Shown one piece after another: positions 31,484 through 40,242 of a stretch of DNA of 64,000 nucleotides. The position numbers were made by a program, and so were the translations under genes. Source of the stretch: CBDFLS01 sp965249185 (GTDB taxonomy: Bacteria > Chloroflexota > Dehalococcoidia > Lucifugimonadales > Australimonadaceae); the NCBI GenBank assembly GCA_965249185.1, contig CBDFLS010000002.1:1922001-1986000 (forward strand), written 5' to 3'. Under the pieces are notes generated by a model. The model saw nothing but the letters and a program-made list of their open reading frames with translations. It did not search any database and was not told the DNA's origin. The stretch's first letter is position 1. Each line of letters starts with the position of its first letter.

Positions 31484-32569
31484 ATGGGCGAGCTTGGAGT
31501 CCTTCTGGCGGGCTTGGGCGGCTTCGGCCGAAACCACCTGCGGGCGTGGAGTGATCTCAAGATTGGGGATGCGCTGTACGTCGCCGAATTGGACCCGGCG
31601 CTCCATGACGAGTGCCGGGTATTCAATGTTCCCTTAGACCACATATCGACTGATTTCAATCAGCTGCTCCAGAAGGTGGACGTGGTAGACATAGTCACGC
31701 CTTCCACGAGCCACTTTGCCCTGTGCAAGGCCGCCCTTGAAGCGGGGAAAGACGTCTTCGTGGAGAAGCCGATGACGATGACTTCGGAAGAGGCCCGGGA
31801 GCTGGCGTCGCTGGTGCGGCAGAGCGAGCGCGTGCTGCAGGTGGGCTACTACTACCGGTTCCATCCCATCGCGCCGGTCCTGAAGGCCGCGCTGTCGAGC
31901 GGTGAGTTGGGCGACGTGCGCTATATCTCTGGAAACTTTATGGGGTTCAAACGGGCGCGGACGGATGTGGGCGTCACGCATACGGACGCTATCCACTTCA
32001 TCGACCTGTTCAACTGGCTGCTGGGCACGCCGCCAAAAGAGGTGTTCGTGGTAGCCCGCGACCACTTCAACCGAGGCCTGGAGGACTGGTCGGTGGTGCT
32101 GCTGGAGTACCCCGGTGGAACGGTGGCCAAGGTGGAGTCCGGCTATATTCAGCCCGGACGATGGAGGGATAAGGTTGTGCCGAACGCCTTCACCTCCAAG
32201 GAGTTTTTCCTCTGCGGCACTCGTGCTACCGCAGAGGTGGACTTCGAGACGGAATATCTGGTGGTCCACGATGTGCATCACGAGTTTCAGAACGGGACGT
32301 GGGCGCCGGTGGTGGCCGGCAGCGAGACCCGCAACACCGGCACCGCCACGCCAATTCGGATGATCGGGGCGGAGTTGCAGGACTTCCTGGAGTGCGTGCG
32401 TACTCGTCGGCGTCCCAGTGCGGACGTGGTGGGCAGCGGGGTTGTGCTGGCCCGGATCATGGAGGCGGTCTATCGGTCCGCGGAGGAGCACCTCCCGGTG
32501 TCCCTGGACTGGTCCGACGAGGAGGTACGCGCTCTGGCCGACGCCCCGGTTGGCGGTGTGCCGCGATAG
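31484..32569 (+). CDS. Gfo/Idh/MocA-family oxidoreductase
   Basis: A 361-residue NAD(P)-dependent sugar oxidoreductase. The N-terminal Rossmann fold reads LLAGLGGFGRNHLRAW, and VEKPMTMTSEEA contains the conserved EKP lysine. GYYYRFHP and THTDAIHFIDLFNWLLG, in the C-terminal beta-sheet domain, supply the usual catalytic His/Asp positions. ATG 31484 follows GGAGGAGAGGG. It lies between UDP-glucose dehydrogenase and a DAHP-synthase-like gene, the position of a 3-keto-sugar-forming enzyme in aminosugar or aminoshikimate pathways. Substrate unknown. Confidence 0.88.
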   Translation: MGELGVLLAGLGGFGRNHLRAWSDLKIGDALYVAELDPALHDECRVFNVPLDHISTDFNQLLQKVDVVDIVTPSTSHFALCKAALEAGKDVFVEKPMTMTSEEARELASLVRQSERVLQVGYYYRFHPIAPVLKAALSSGELGDVRYISGNFMGFKRARTDVGVTHTDAIHFIDLFNWLLGTPPKEVFVVARDHFNRGLEDWSVVLLEYPGGTVAKVESGYIQPGRWRDKVVPNAFTSKEFFLCGTRATAEVDFETEYLVVHDVHHEFQNGTWAPVVAGSETRNTGTATPIRMIGAELQDFLECVRTRRRPSADVVGSGVVLARIMEAVYRSAEEHLPVSLDWSDEEVRALADAPVGGVPR

Positions 32570-32612
32570 CCTGAGGACCCGGAATAGCCTGAGGAACTCT
32601 AAGGAACGGTCC

Positions 32613-33482
32613 ATGACGCTGAAAGATATCACCGAGAACGACCTGCTCAATAACATTCCTCTAGCCGCCCGCAAGAGTGATGGGGAGCGGTCACGGGTGA
32701 GGGTGGGCGATGCGGAGTTCGGGGGAGATCGCTTCGTGGTCATCGCCGGGCCGTGTGCCGTCGAGAGCAAAGCGCAGGTGCTGGACATCGCCCAGCACGT
32801 CAAGGAGAGCGGCGCCTCTATCCTCCGAGGCGGCGCCTTTAAGCCCCTAACGTTTCCTTACCGCAGCGAGAAGACCTTTGAGTTGGGTGCGGAGGGCCTC
32901 CGCTACTTGGCGGATGCGCGAGAGGCCAGCGGCCTTCCGGTGGTGACTGAGGTGATGGACGCTCGCGCGATCGAGCTGGTTGCCGGCTTCGCGGACATGC
33001 TCCAGGTAGGGGCCCGGAATATGCAGAATTTTCCTCTGCTGGAGGAGTTGGGGCACGTCGGCAAGCCGGTGCTGCTGAAGCGTCATTTTGGTTGTAGCGT
33101 GAGGGACTGGCTTGGCGCCGCCGAGTACATTCTTTACCACGGCAACTCACAGGTGGTGCTGTGCGAACGGGGTGTTGTCGCTCCTCACACGCATCAGGGA
33201 ACCGCAAGGTTTATCGTCGATATTCAGGCCGTGCTTGCGGTGCATGAGTTCTCGCACTTGCCGGTAATCGTGGACCCCAGCCATGCGACGTTCAGGCGCG
33301 AGTATGTGGCGCCGATTGCCCGGGCCGCCCTGGCGGCGGGGGCCGATGGCATTATTTTGGATGTTCATCCCACGCCGGAGCTAGCCGCGGTGGACCCGCT
33401 CCAGGCGCTTTCGTACGATGCGTTCGCCCAGTTGATGTCTCAGCTCAGGGGCATTGGTACGGCCGTGGGCCGGGAGGTCTGA
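32613..33482 (+). CDS. Divergent DAHP-synthase-like PEP aldolase
   Basis: A 289-residue TIM-barrel protein of the DAHP/KDO8P synthase family (short type I-beta, no regulatory N-terminal domain). The PEP/metal side is kept: GPCAVES with C48, GARNMQNF, CERG and VDPSHAT with D221 and H224. The acceptor side differs from the pattern I recall for DAHP synthase: KPRTSPYSFQG reads KPLTFPYRSEK (77-87), KRGMSAT reads KRHFGCS (156-162), and the RTFE region reads VVAPHTHQG (188-196). It probably condenses PEP with a different aldehyde. The shikimate-dehydrogenase-like gene begins 3 bases after its stop. Confidence 0.85.
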   Translation: MTLKDITENDLLNNIPLAARKSDGERSRVRVGDAEFGGDRFVVIAGPCAVESKAQVLDIAQHVKESGASILRGGAFKPLTFPYRSEKTFELGAEGLRYLADAREASGLPVVTEVMDARAIELVAGFADMLQVGARNMQNFPLLEELGHVGKPVLLKRHFGCSVRDWLGAAEYILYHGNSQVVLCERGVVAPHTHQGTARFIVDIQAVLAVHEFSHLPVIVDPSHATFRREYVAPIARAALAAGADGIILDVHPTPELAAVDPLQALSYDAFAQLMSQLRGIGTAVGREV

Positions 33483-33485
33483 GCG

Positions 33486-34613
33486 ATGGCGGTGCGAGGA
33501 CGCGCTGGGCAGGGCGCCATAGAGATGGTGCAGCCACACTTGGACAACTCGCTGGACTCTTCAGCGAGCGCCCGTCCCATCGTAGCCGGGATCATTGGCG
33601 ACCGTCCCTCTCTTTATGCTAAGAGCCCTCTGCTCTGGAACGCGGTGTTCCGGGACCTGGGGCTGGATGCGGCATACCTGCCCTTTGACGTTTCGGCGGA
33701 GAATCTGCCGCGGCTGGTGGAGGCGCTTCGGGGGTGTGCCACCTACGTTGGAGGGAACGTGACGGTCCCCTACAAAGTACAGGTGATGGACCTCCTGGAC
33801 GAAGTGGACCCGCTAGCCAGGCAGATCGGCGCGGTGAACACCATCAGCCGCACGCGGGACGGCAGGCTGGTGGGGTATAACACCGACGCCACGGGAGCGG
33901 TGGAGTCGCTGGTCAGGAGGATGTCGTGGCAGGAGTGCCCGTTCCTGAAGGGGCTCGCGGGCAAGCGTGTGCTGCTTGTTGGCGCCGGCGGCGCTGGCCG
34001 GGCGGTGGCCTTCGCCATTGCCCAGCAGGTTGGCAAAACAGGGGCTATGTGGATCACCAACCGTTCGGCGGAGCGGGCGCGGGAGCTGGCTGAAGAGGTC
34101 CGCCGTGCCTATGGAGTCGCCCAGGCCCTGAGTGAGGATGAGCTGTCCGATAAGCTCGCTGATGTCGACCTGGTGATCAATGCCTCGACGCGGGGGCAGG
34201 CGGGGGTCCGGCGGCTTCCGGGGGGCCTGGCGACCTGTTTGGAGCCCTACTCGCCGCTGGCGCCCGCGAACCCCGCCACCTTCCAAGCGGACGAGCAAGC
34301 CACGGAGGCCGACTTCTATCGCGCCTGGTACGAGGCCTCGGTGGAGGATATCCATGCCAACACGAAGGCCTCGGCAAATGCCATCCTCGGCTCCGGGCGG
34401 GAGACGGCCTACTTCGACCTCATCTATGCGCCACAGGAGACCACGCTGTTGAGGCAGGCGCGTCTCAGCGGGCGCCCCACGCTCAACGGCAAGGGCATGA
34501 ACATCATTCAGGCGGTGGAGGCCTTCGTGCACAGAGTAATGAAGCCCCACCTAGGTGAGGCGGCCGATGGCGCGTACGAGCGGGTCTCGGATGCCATGGC
34601 CGGGGTGTGGTGA
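33486..34613 (+). CDS. Enlarged, divergent shikimate-dehydrogenase-like protein
   Basis: A 375-residue protein, about 100 residues longer than typical AroE. Conserved parts are GNVTVPYK (90-97, catalytic Lys), NTDATG (132-137), the nucleotide loop GAGGAGRAVA (166-175) and FDLIYAPQETTLL near 310. The shikimate-carboxylate motif, usually SxSPxxHN, reads YAKSPLLWN (44-52). An insertion of about 65 residues (roughly 238-303) separates INAST from the final helices. These changes argue for a substrate other than shikimate, possibly the product of the preceding gene. The start could be GTG/ATG choices nearer residue 14 (ATG at 33525). Confidence 0.83.
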   Translation: MAVRGRAGQGAIEMVQPHLDNSLDSSASARPIVAGIIGDRPSLYAKSPLLWNAVFRDLGLDAAYLPFDVSAENLPRLVEALRGCATYVGGNVTVPYKVQVMDLLDEVDPLARQIGAVNTISRTRDGRLVGYNTDATGAVESLVRRMSWQECPFLKGLAGKRVLLVGAGGAGRAVAFAIAQQVGKTGAMWITNRSAERARELAEEVRRAYGVAQALSEDELSDKLADVDLVINASTRGQAGVRRLPGGLATCLEPYSPLAPANPATFQADEQATEADFYRAWYEASVEDIHANTKASANAILGSGRETAYFDLIYAPQETTLLRQARLSGRPTLNGKGMNIIQAVEAFVHRVMKPHLGEAADGAYERVSDAMAGVW

Positions 34614-34721
34614 GTCTGAGTAGTCCTGCAAGCGGAGCAAGCCTTCGTACGGCTAGCCCGTTCCTCAAGACTTGATTTCCTGGGTACATGGATGAGATCT
34701 GCCCACTAGTCGTGGACGCTC

Positions 34722-35486
34722 TCAATGAGCGTTGGCGTTGAATTCTACGCGGAATAGCACCCGATTTTTCTTTGCCGCATAGGGTGGTCCTAGCCAGTGC
34801 TCGTTCTCTTCCGGGACGTAAGGGTAGAACGCGAATTGGCTCGTGGCCGGCTGCTGTTCAAAGGAGCTTTGGAGCTGTTCTTTAGGAAGCAGCGTTCCTG
34901 GGCGAGAATCGGGATAAGTCTTAACGGGCTTCTTACCGTTGAGCAGGATACGGGTCTCACCCAGTAGTCGCCGTATGGGTAATCTGGATACAGCCGAAAC
35001 AAACTCCTCAGGTCTATCCAGGTGATAGAGAACACCGGCACAGATAGCTATGTCCCAAGATGGTCCAGCTAGGGATGTTTCCCAATCGCTATCGTGGAAA
35101 TCCAACAAGCGAAGCTCAATGAGGTGGCGCAACCCACGTTTGCGTGCTACGAAGTCGAGGCTTTTGAGGAACCGTTCGGTTCGGTCGACTGCGACAACAT
35201 GTGCCCCTCTTTTGGCCAGTTCTAGGGTCATGTAGCCATTGGCACAGCCTAGATCCAGGCAGCGGGCCCCGCTCAAATCCTCTGGGAAGTGCAGTGCCAA
35301 TTGCTGCCAGAGGAAAGCGGGATAGCGATATGGGATAGGCATGAGTTGGACGCCTGGGTTGACGTTTCCGCTCTCGAAGGTAGTAACTCCGGGAACAACC
35401 TCAATGTCGTGGAACCAGGGCCCCAGCCGACGGAGGCGCCAAAGCAGAAATAGTCGCCTTAGCCTGCCCAATGTTGGTAGATTCAC
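34722..35486 (-). CDS. Class I SAM-dependent methyltransferase
   Basis: A 254-residue protein with SAM motif I CLDLGCANGYMTLELAKRG near residue 96, followed by VVAVDRTERFL and ICAGVLYHLDRPEEF, the arrangement of DUF1698/CmoB-like and ubiquinone-type methyltransferases. The N-terminal WFHDIEVVPGVTTF segment also resembles tRNA-uridine CmoB-like proteins, but location in a glycan locus suggests a sugar or lipid target. It is the only minus-strand non-mobile gene from 26.8 kb on, and it is less GC-rich than its neighbours, so it may have been acquired separately. Confidence 0.8.
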   Translation of the reverse strand: MNLPTLGRLRRLFLLWRLRRLGPWFHDIEVVPGVTTFESGNVNPGVQLMPIPYRYPAFLWQQLALHFPEDLSGARCLDLGCANGYMTLELAKRGAHVVAVDRTERFLKSLDFVARKRGLRHLIELRLLDFHDSDWETSLAGPSWDIAICAGVLYHLDRPEEFVSAVSRLPIRRLLGETRILLNGKKPVKTYPDSRPGTLLPKEQLQSSFEQQPATSQFAFYPYVPEENEHWLGPPYAAKKNRVLFRVEFNANAH

Positions 35487-35701
35487 TTGAGTCCCGTGCA
35501 GGTTCGTCCTAGAGGGCTTTCAGAAGAGCGCCTCTTGGTAAATTCACATCAAAAGAGATGGCCCAGCGGTACCCTTTTGGGCCAACGAAAATATGTCGGC
35601 TAGTAACTGATCGGACCGGATTATACACCTGCCGCCAATGGGACCACCTTGAGTGATTCCAAGGTGAAGTTTGAGGCTGTCGCAGGAACTGAATTATTCA
35701 A

Positions 35702-36546
35702 GGGTAAAGTCCCGTTTTAGCCACCGGATTAGCTTTGAAGCAGCTTGAACAATGTCTTAACCTGTTCTGGTCCCAACAGACGCCGATGATTGTAGCGCCA
35801 GACATACTCAGCAAGATAGAGGGGCAGCCGTTCTCGGCGGACTCCCCCTTTGGCTGCCAGACGCCGCTTGAGATAACCCCAGAAGCCCTCCAAGCCGTTG
35901 ACGTGGCTCCCTTGCCGATCGCTGAACGCCTGGCTGTGGTCCACAAGCCGGTGGACGTAGCCCCCCGCTGCGACGCCCGTGTAGCTGGTAAAGGTGTCCG
36001 AGCAGACGATGGAGCCACGTTGCACGCGTTGGTGCAGGAGCGGCAGCAGCGTCTTGGCTTCCACGTTAGGTACCACTTGCGCCCACACCAGGCCACCTCG
36101 ACACAGGATCCCAAAGACAGCTTGCTTAGTGGTTCCACGGCCCCGCTTCGTGCCCTGAACACGCTTTGCCAGGCGCCTGTTGCGCCAGGAACCTCCCAGG
36201 TAGGTCTCGTCGACCTCCACCACGCCGGAGAAGACATGGGGAACGTCCCGGACCATGGCCTGGCGCACCACGATCAGGGCTCGCAGGACTCGCTTTCGCT
36301 CCAGGCGGGCCTCCTGGGCAATCACCTCGGCACTCTGCCCCAAGACGAACCAGCGCAACAGTCGCCGCCACTCCCCTGGCGACAACCGAAGCGGCAGCGC
36401 CCTGGGCACCCACTCGTAGTGGCAGGCTGCACAACGACTCTTACCTCGCCGAATGCTCCAGCTCTTGGCGTGTTGACATCGAGGGCACCCAATCTTCCGT
36501 CCCATGCCACCATTCTCTCACAGGTGGCTGTTTTGGGACTATACCC
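35702..36546 (-). mobile_element. IS1595-family insertion sequence, copy 3
   Basis: An 845-base element in minus orientation. Its flanks TTATTCAA (35694-35701) and TGATTCAA (36547-36554) match at seven of eight bases, consistent with an old or imperfect target duplication. It lies between the methyltransferase and the regulator and breaks no recognisable gene. Confidence 0.94.
35729..36505 (-). CDS. IS1595-family (ISXO2-like) transposase, copy 3
   Basis: A 258-residue intact transposase with the same protein sequence as copy 1. Confidence 0.92.
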   Translation of the reverse strand: MGRKIGCPRCQHAKSWSIRRGKSRCAACHYEWVPRALPLRLSPGEWRRLLRWFVLGQSAEVIAQEARLERKRVLRALIVVRQAMVRDVPHVFSGVVEVDETYLGGSWRNRRLAKRVQGTKRGRGTTKQAVFGILCRGGLVWAQVVPNVEAKTLLPLLHQRVQRGSIVCSDTFTSYTGVAAGGYVHRLVDHSQAFSDRQGSHVNGLEGFWGYLKRRLAAKGGVRRERLPLYLAEYVWRYNHRRLLGPEQVKTLFKLLQS

Positions 36547-36703
36547 TGATTCAAAATGGGACGGTAATGGTAACACACGCCGTTGAGCTATCCTGGTTCG
36601 CAAGATTTGCCTGCGATTCAGATGTCTTCGCCGACTTGCAGTGGGCTAGCAGTTAGCCCGTTTCGGTTGACAGGATACGAGCTTGCCGCTACAGTTATCG
36701 GTG

Positions 36704-37354
36704 ATGCGTTCAAAGATTGAACACAATGGCGGGACTGAGAGCGACTCGTCACGGGAGATGCTCCTTCTCTCGGAGATAGAGCACGCTCCGGAGACGAGCC
36801 AGCGCCACCTGGCGCTGCGGCTCGGGCTGTCGGTCGGCATGGTGAACCTGCTGCTTCGGAACCTGGCGCGCAAGGGCTACGTGCGCGTCACGCGAGCCGG
36901 CTGGCGGCGCTGGCTGTACGCCATGACGCCGAGCGGCGCCTCGCGCAAGGTCCAGCTTCTGGTGGGATACGTCCGCCGGTTCCTCGGCGACTATCAGCGG
37001 GTGCGCGGAATGCTGCGAGAACAATTGGCGCCTCTCTCCCTGCACGCGGAGTCGAGAGTCGCGATCTATGGGACCGGTGAGCTTGCGGAGCTCGTTTACC
37101 TGTCGCTAAGGGAGCTCGCGGTGGAGGAGGTGGAGGTCTTCGACACGCGGAGCTCGAACGGACGGAAATTTCTGGGCTTGCCTGTGCGTGATGTGAGCAC
37201 ACTTCGGCCCGAGGACCATGACAGGGTGGTGATCGCCGTGCTTCCGGAGGCCTCAAGAGGCTACGAAGAGCTCCGGGCCGCGGGCGTTTCTCCGGAGCGC
37301 CTGGTTACGCTCTTCGGTGAGCGCCCGCGGAGAGATGAAGGGATAGCGCATTGA
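36704..37354 (+). CDS. EPS-associated MarR-type regulator fused to a Rossmann-like domain
   Basis: A protein of about 216 residues. The N-terminal winged helix (about 15-85: TSQRHLALRLGLSVGMVNLL, RNLARKGYVRV, LTPSG-like MTPSGASRK) matches the MarR-like regulators found in exopolysaccharide loci. Residues about 115-205 (SRVAIYGTGELAELVYLSLR ... VEVFDTRSS ... VVIAVLPEA) form an additional nucleotide- or ligand-binding Rossmann-like domain. It probably controls the rml/neu/heptose genes that follow. A TTG at 36683 is an alternative start. Confidence 0.78.
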   Translation: MRSKIEHNGGTESDSSREMLLLSEIEHAPETSQRHLALRLGLSVGMVNLLLRNLARKGYVRVTRAGWRRWLYAMTPSGASRKVQLLVGYVRRFLGDYQRVRGMLREQLAPLSLHAESRVAIYGTGELAELVYLSLRELAVEEVEVFDTRSSNGRKFLGLPVRDVSTLRPEDHDRVVIAVLPEASRGYEELRAAGVSPERLVTLFGERPRRDEGIAH

Positions 37355-37466
37355 GGCATTGGCGCTTTCGAGCGGTCTCGACCGGACCTCAAGTTGAGGC
37401 CGCTTCCGGCGCCCGGCGGTCCCGTTTGCGTATGGTGGCGGAGAATGCGGTAGTGGGCATTGGTAC

Positions 37467-38498
37467 ATGATGATTCCTGATTTCTTAGCCCGGCGGAACC
37501 CCTACGTTATCGGCGCTTTGGTGGAGAACCACGGCGGAGATGCGCAGCTTGCGCGAGACCTTATCCGTCTCGCGTCCGAAAGCGGCTGTGATGCGGTGGC
37601 ACTGCGGCTGAGCACTGTAGATGATTGCTATACCGCCGACTACTTGAGACGGCCGAATACGCTGTGGCCGGAGCGGGGCCGCACCTGGGGCGACTACTTA
37701 CGCTCGTTGGAGCTCGGTCCGGGGGATGTCGGCGCGCTTCGGGATGAGGCACGGGGGCATTTGGACTTTATCGCAGCCCCCTTGGATCTGAAGGCGTTCC
37801 AGTGGTCGGAGGAGTTGGCGCCGGATGCGTTCCAGGTGGAGCCAGCGGTGCTTGGGCACTTGGCGCTCCTGGAGGCGATGGCGGCGACGCGCCGGCCGCT
37901 ATTCCTGGTGTGCGGACGCTGCACTGAGCTGGAGCTGTCGAATGCCCTGGAGGCGCTCAAAGATAGTCCGGTAGTGCTGCTCCATACGGTGCACGGGGGC
38001 GCGGTGTCGTTGAGCGAAACGGCTCTGCCGCTGATGCGAGTGCTGGAGGAGAAGCATGGACTGCCGGTGGGCTATTACGGCCTGGAGCCCGGGGTGGTGG
38101 CCGCGGCCGCGGCGCTGGCTCTCGGCGCCAAGGTGATCGAGAAGCCCTTCACTACGGACCATCGCTTGTCCGGGCCACGACACGCGAGCAGCCTGGACCG
38201 CGACGAGCTGCGCGCGCTGGTGAGCACGCTACGGGCGTTGGCCGGCTCGCTGGCCACCGATGGCCCCCGAGTCCCCTTGCCGGCCGAGCTGGGGCCGGAA
38301 GAGTCCGCGAGGGCCGCCCTGGTAGCGGGGAAGGACCTGGCCGCGGGTGAGGTGCTTCAGCCAGAGATGCTGCTGACGCGACTCGGGTCCTATGGCATCA
38401 GCCCTCTCCTGCAAAGCCGATTGCTGGGACGACGGCTTGCATACGATGTTGTTGCCGGAGACCCGGTGACTTTCGGTGAGATGCATGCGCCGGATTAA
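37467..38498 (+). CDS. Divergent NeuB-family (sialic-acid-synthase-like) protein with SAF domain
   Basis: A 343-residue protein with a NeuB TIM barrel (about 1-250) and a C-terminal SAF/antifreeze-like domain (about 285-343). The N-terminal pattern VIGALVENHGGDAQLARDLI resembles the IAEIGxNHxGD motif. LLHT (171-174) keeps one metal His, but GYSDHT reads GYYGLE (202-207) and EKHFT reads EKPFT (225-229), so a second metal His appears lost. NeuB enzymes condense PEP with an N-acetylhexosamine to make nonulosonic acids. Activity here is uncertain. NeuA-like genes lie 4.4 kb downstream. Confidence 0.78.
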   Translation: MMIPDFLARRNPYVIGALVENHGGDAQLARDLIRLASESGCDAVALRLSTVDDCYTADYLRRPNTLWPERGRTWGDYLRSLELGPGDVGALRDEARGHLDFIAAPLDLKAFQWSEELAPDAFQVEPAVLGHLALLEAMAATRRPLFLVCGRCTELELSNALEALKDSPVVLLHTVHGGAVSLSETALPLMRVLEEKHGLPVGYYGLEPGVVAAAAALALGAKVIEKPFTTDHRLSGPRHASSLDRDELRALVSTLRALAGSLATDGPRVPLPAELGPEESARAALVAGKDLAAGEVLQPEMLLTRLGSYGISPLLQSRLLGRRLAYDVVAGDPVTFGEMHAPD

Positions 38499-38607
38499 CC
38501 CGCTCGCCCAAAGGCTCTGGAACTTGGAGAGGAGCGAGGACCGCATATCCGATGTCGCACTTTGCCTCATGTTCGAGTCGCACTTTGATAGGAAGCCGAG
38601 GTAGGGG

Positions 38608-39672
38608 ATGAAAGCGCTCGTTCTCTGTGGTGGAAAGGGGACCCGGCTCCGGCCACTGACCTATGCCATCCCCAAGCAGTTGATTCCCGTGGCCAACCGG
38701 CCCATCGTTGCCTACGTGCTGGGTCACATCGTGGAAGCCGGTATCGACAATGTTGGGGTCATCGTGTCGTCGGAAACCGGCGATCAGACCCGGGAGACGA
38801 TCACGCGTCTGTTCCCCCGCCTTCGGGTCACTTACATATTCCAGGAGCAACCGCTGGGCCTCGCACATACCGTAACGGTGGCGCGTTCCTACTTGGGCGA
38901 TGATCCTTTCGTGATGTATCTGGGCGACAATCTCATCGGTCAGGGCATTCGAGAATTCATAGACCACTTCCAGCGCTCCTCCGCCGACGCGGTCATCCTG
39001 TTAAAAGAGGTTGGCGATCCCCGGTTGTTTGGCGTGGCCGAGGTCGATGATGGCGGGCGTGTGGTGCGCCTGGTGGAGAAGCCTGACCAGCCGCCCAGCA
39101 ATCTGGCGCTGGTGGGCCTCTACGTGTTCTCACCGGCTATCCATGACGCGATCCGGCAGACGAAGCCATCCTGGCGAGGGGAGCTGGAGATAACCGACGC
39201 GGTCCAGGTATTGCTGGAGACGGGCGGCAACGTTCAGAGCCATGTGCTTGAAGGGTGGTGGCTGGACACTGGGAAGAAGGATGATCTGTTGGCGGCGAAC
39301 CGCAGGGTGCTGGACGACTGGACCGACCGTGACATACGCGGGCAGGTGGACGATGAGACGAAGGTGAAGGGGCGCGTGGTGGTGATGGACGGCGCGGTAG
39401 TCCAGGGGAGCGAGATCAGGGGGCCGGCGATCATCGGTACTGGCTCCGTGGTCACCGGCTCGACCGTGGGTCCCTATGCGAGCATCGGCGATGGTTGCGT
39501 CATCACGGACTCGTCGTTGGAATGCAGCGTCGTGCTGGATGGAGTCAGGCTCGAGGGGGTAACCCCGATACAGAATAGCGTTATCGGTCGGCATGCCATG
39601 GTGCGGGCAAGCCATGACAAGCGCCAAGGGGTGCAGCTCATGATCGGCGACGACGCAGAGGTGCTGGTCTAA
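38608..39672 (+). CDS. rmlA: Glucose-1-phosphate thymidylyltransferase, long form
   Basis: A 354-residue nucleotidyltransferase making dTDP-glucose. The signature LCGGKGTRLRPLTYAIPKQLIPVANRP is at residues 7-33 (shown here in part), then YLGDN and VEKPDQPPSNLALVGLY. The C-terminal third (about 250-354) is a left-handed beta-helix repeat (VVMDGAVVQGSEIRGPAIIG), as in the long RmlA/StrD type. The rmlC gene starts directly after the stop. Confidence 0.93.
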   Translation: MKALVLCGGKGTRLRPLTYAIPKQLIPVANRPIVAYVLGHIVEAGIDNVGVIVSSETGDQTRETITRLFPRLRVTYIFQEQPLGLAHTVTVARSYLGDDPFVMYLGDNLIGQGIREFIDHFQRSSADAVILLKEVGDPRLFGVAEVDDGGRVVRLVEKPDQPPSNLALVGLYVFSPAIHDAIRQTKPSWRGELEITDAVQVLLETGGNVQSHVLEGWWLDTGKKDDLLAANRRVLDDWTDRDIRGQVDDETKVKGRVVVMDGAVVQGSEIRGPAIIGTGSVVTGSTVGPYASIGDGCVITDSSLECSVVLDGVRLEGVTPIQNSVIGRHAMVRASHDKRQGVQLMIGDDAEVLV

Positions 39673-40242
39673 ATGCCGTTTGACTTCGAACGTTTATCAA
39701 TTCCGGAAGTGATTCTCGTCCACCCCCGGGTGTTTGGAGACAGCAGGGGGTTCTTCCTTGAGAGTTACAAGCACTCAGACTTTGCCGGTAACGGTATCCC
39801 GGCGCAGTTTGTCCAGGACAACTACTCCCGGTCGGCCCATGCGGTCCTTCGTGGATTGCATTACCAAACGGAGCCGGCGGCGCAGGGGAAGCTGGTGATG
39901 GTGGTCTCTGGAGAGATATTCGATGTCGCGGTAGACATTCGAGACGGCTCGCCCACTTATGGGAAATGGGCGAGTGCCGTCCTCTCCGCTGAGAACCATA
40001 GGCTGCTATACGTACCCCCTGGGTTTGCCCACGGGTTCTGTGTGCTAAGCAGCACCGCCGATGTGCTGTATAAGGTCACCGGCGAGTATTCGGCAGCGCA
40101 CGAGCGGGGCATACTGTGGAACGACCCGCAGATCGGCATCGATTGGCCAATTACGCAGCCGGAACTCTCCGAACGGGACAAAATGCTTCCTCTCTTGCAA
40201 CAAGCGGACAACAACTTCCGCTATCGGGGCGGTGATTCGTGA
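39673..40242 (+). CDS. rmlC: dTDP-4-dehydrorhamnose 3,5-epimerase
   Basis: A 189-residue cupin-fold epimerase. VLRGLHYQTEPAAQGKLV carries the catalytic His, and YVPPGFAHGFCVLS and WNDPQIGIDWP are family marks. The ATG follows the rmlA stop with no spacer, and its end overlaps rmlB by four bases. Confidence 0.95.
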   Translation: MPFDFERLSIPEVILVHPRVFGDSRGFFLESYKHSDFAGNGIPAQFVQDNYSRSAHAVLRGLHYQTEPAAQGKLVMVVSGEIFDVAVDIRDGSPTYGKWASAVLSAENHRLLYVPPGFAHGFCVLSSTADVLYKVTGEYSAAHERGILWNDPQIGIDWPITQPELSERDKMLPLLQQADNNFRYRGGDS

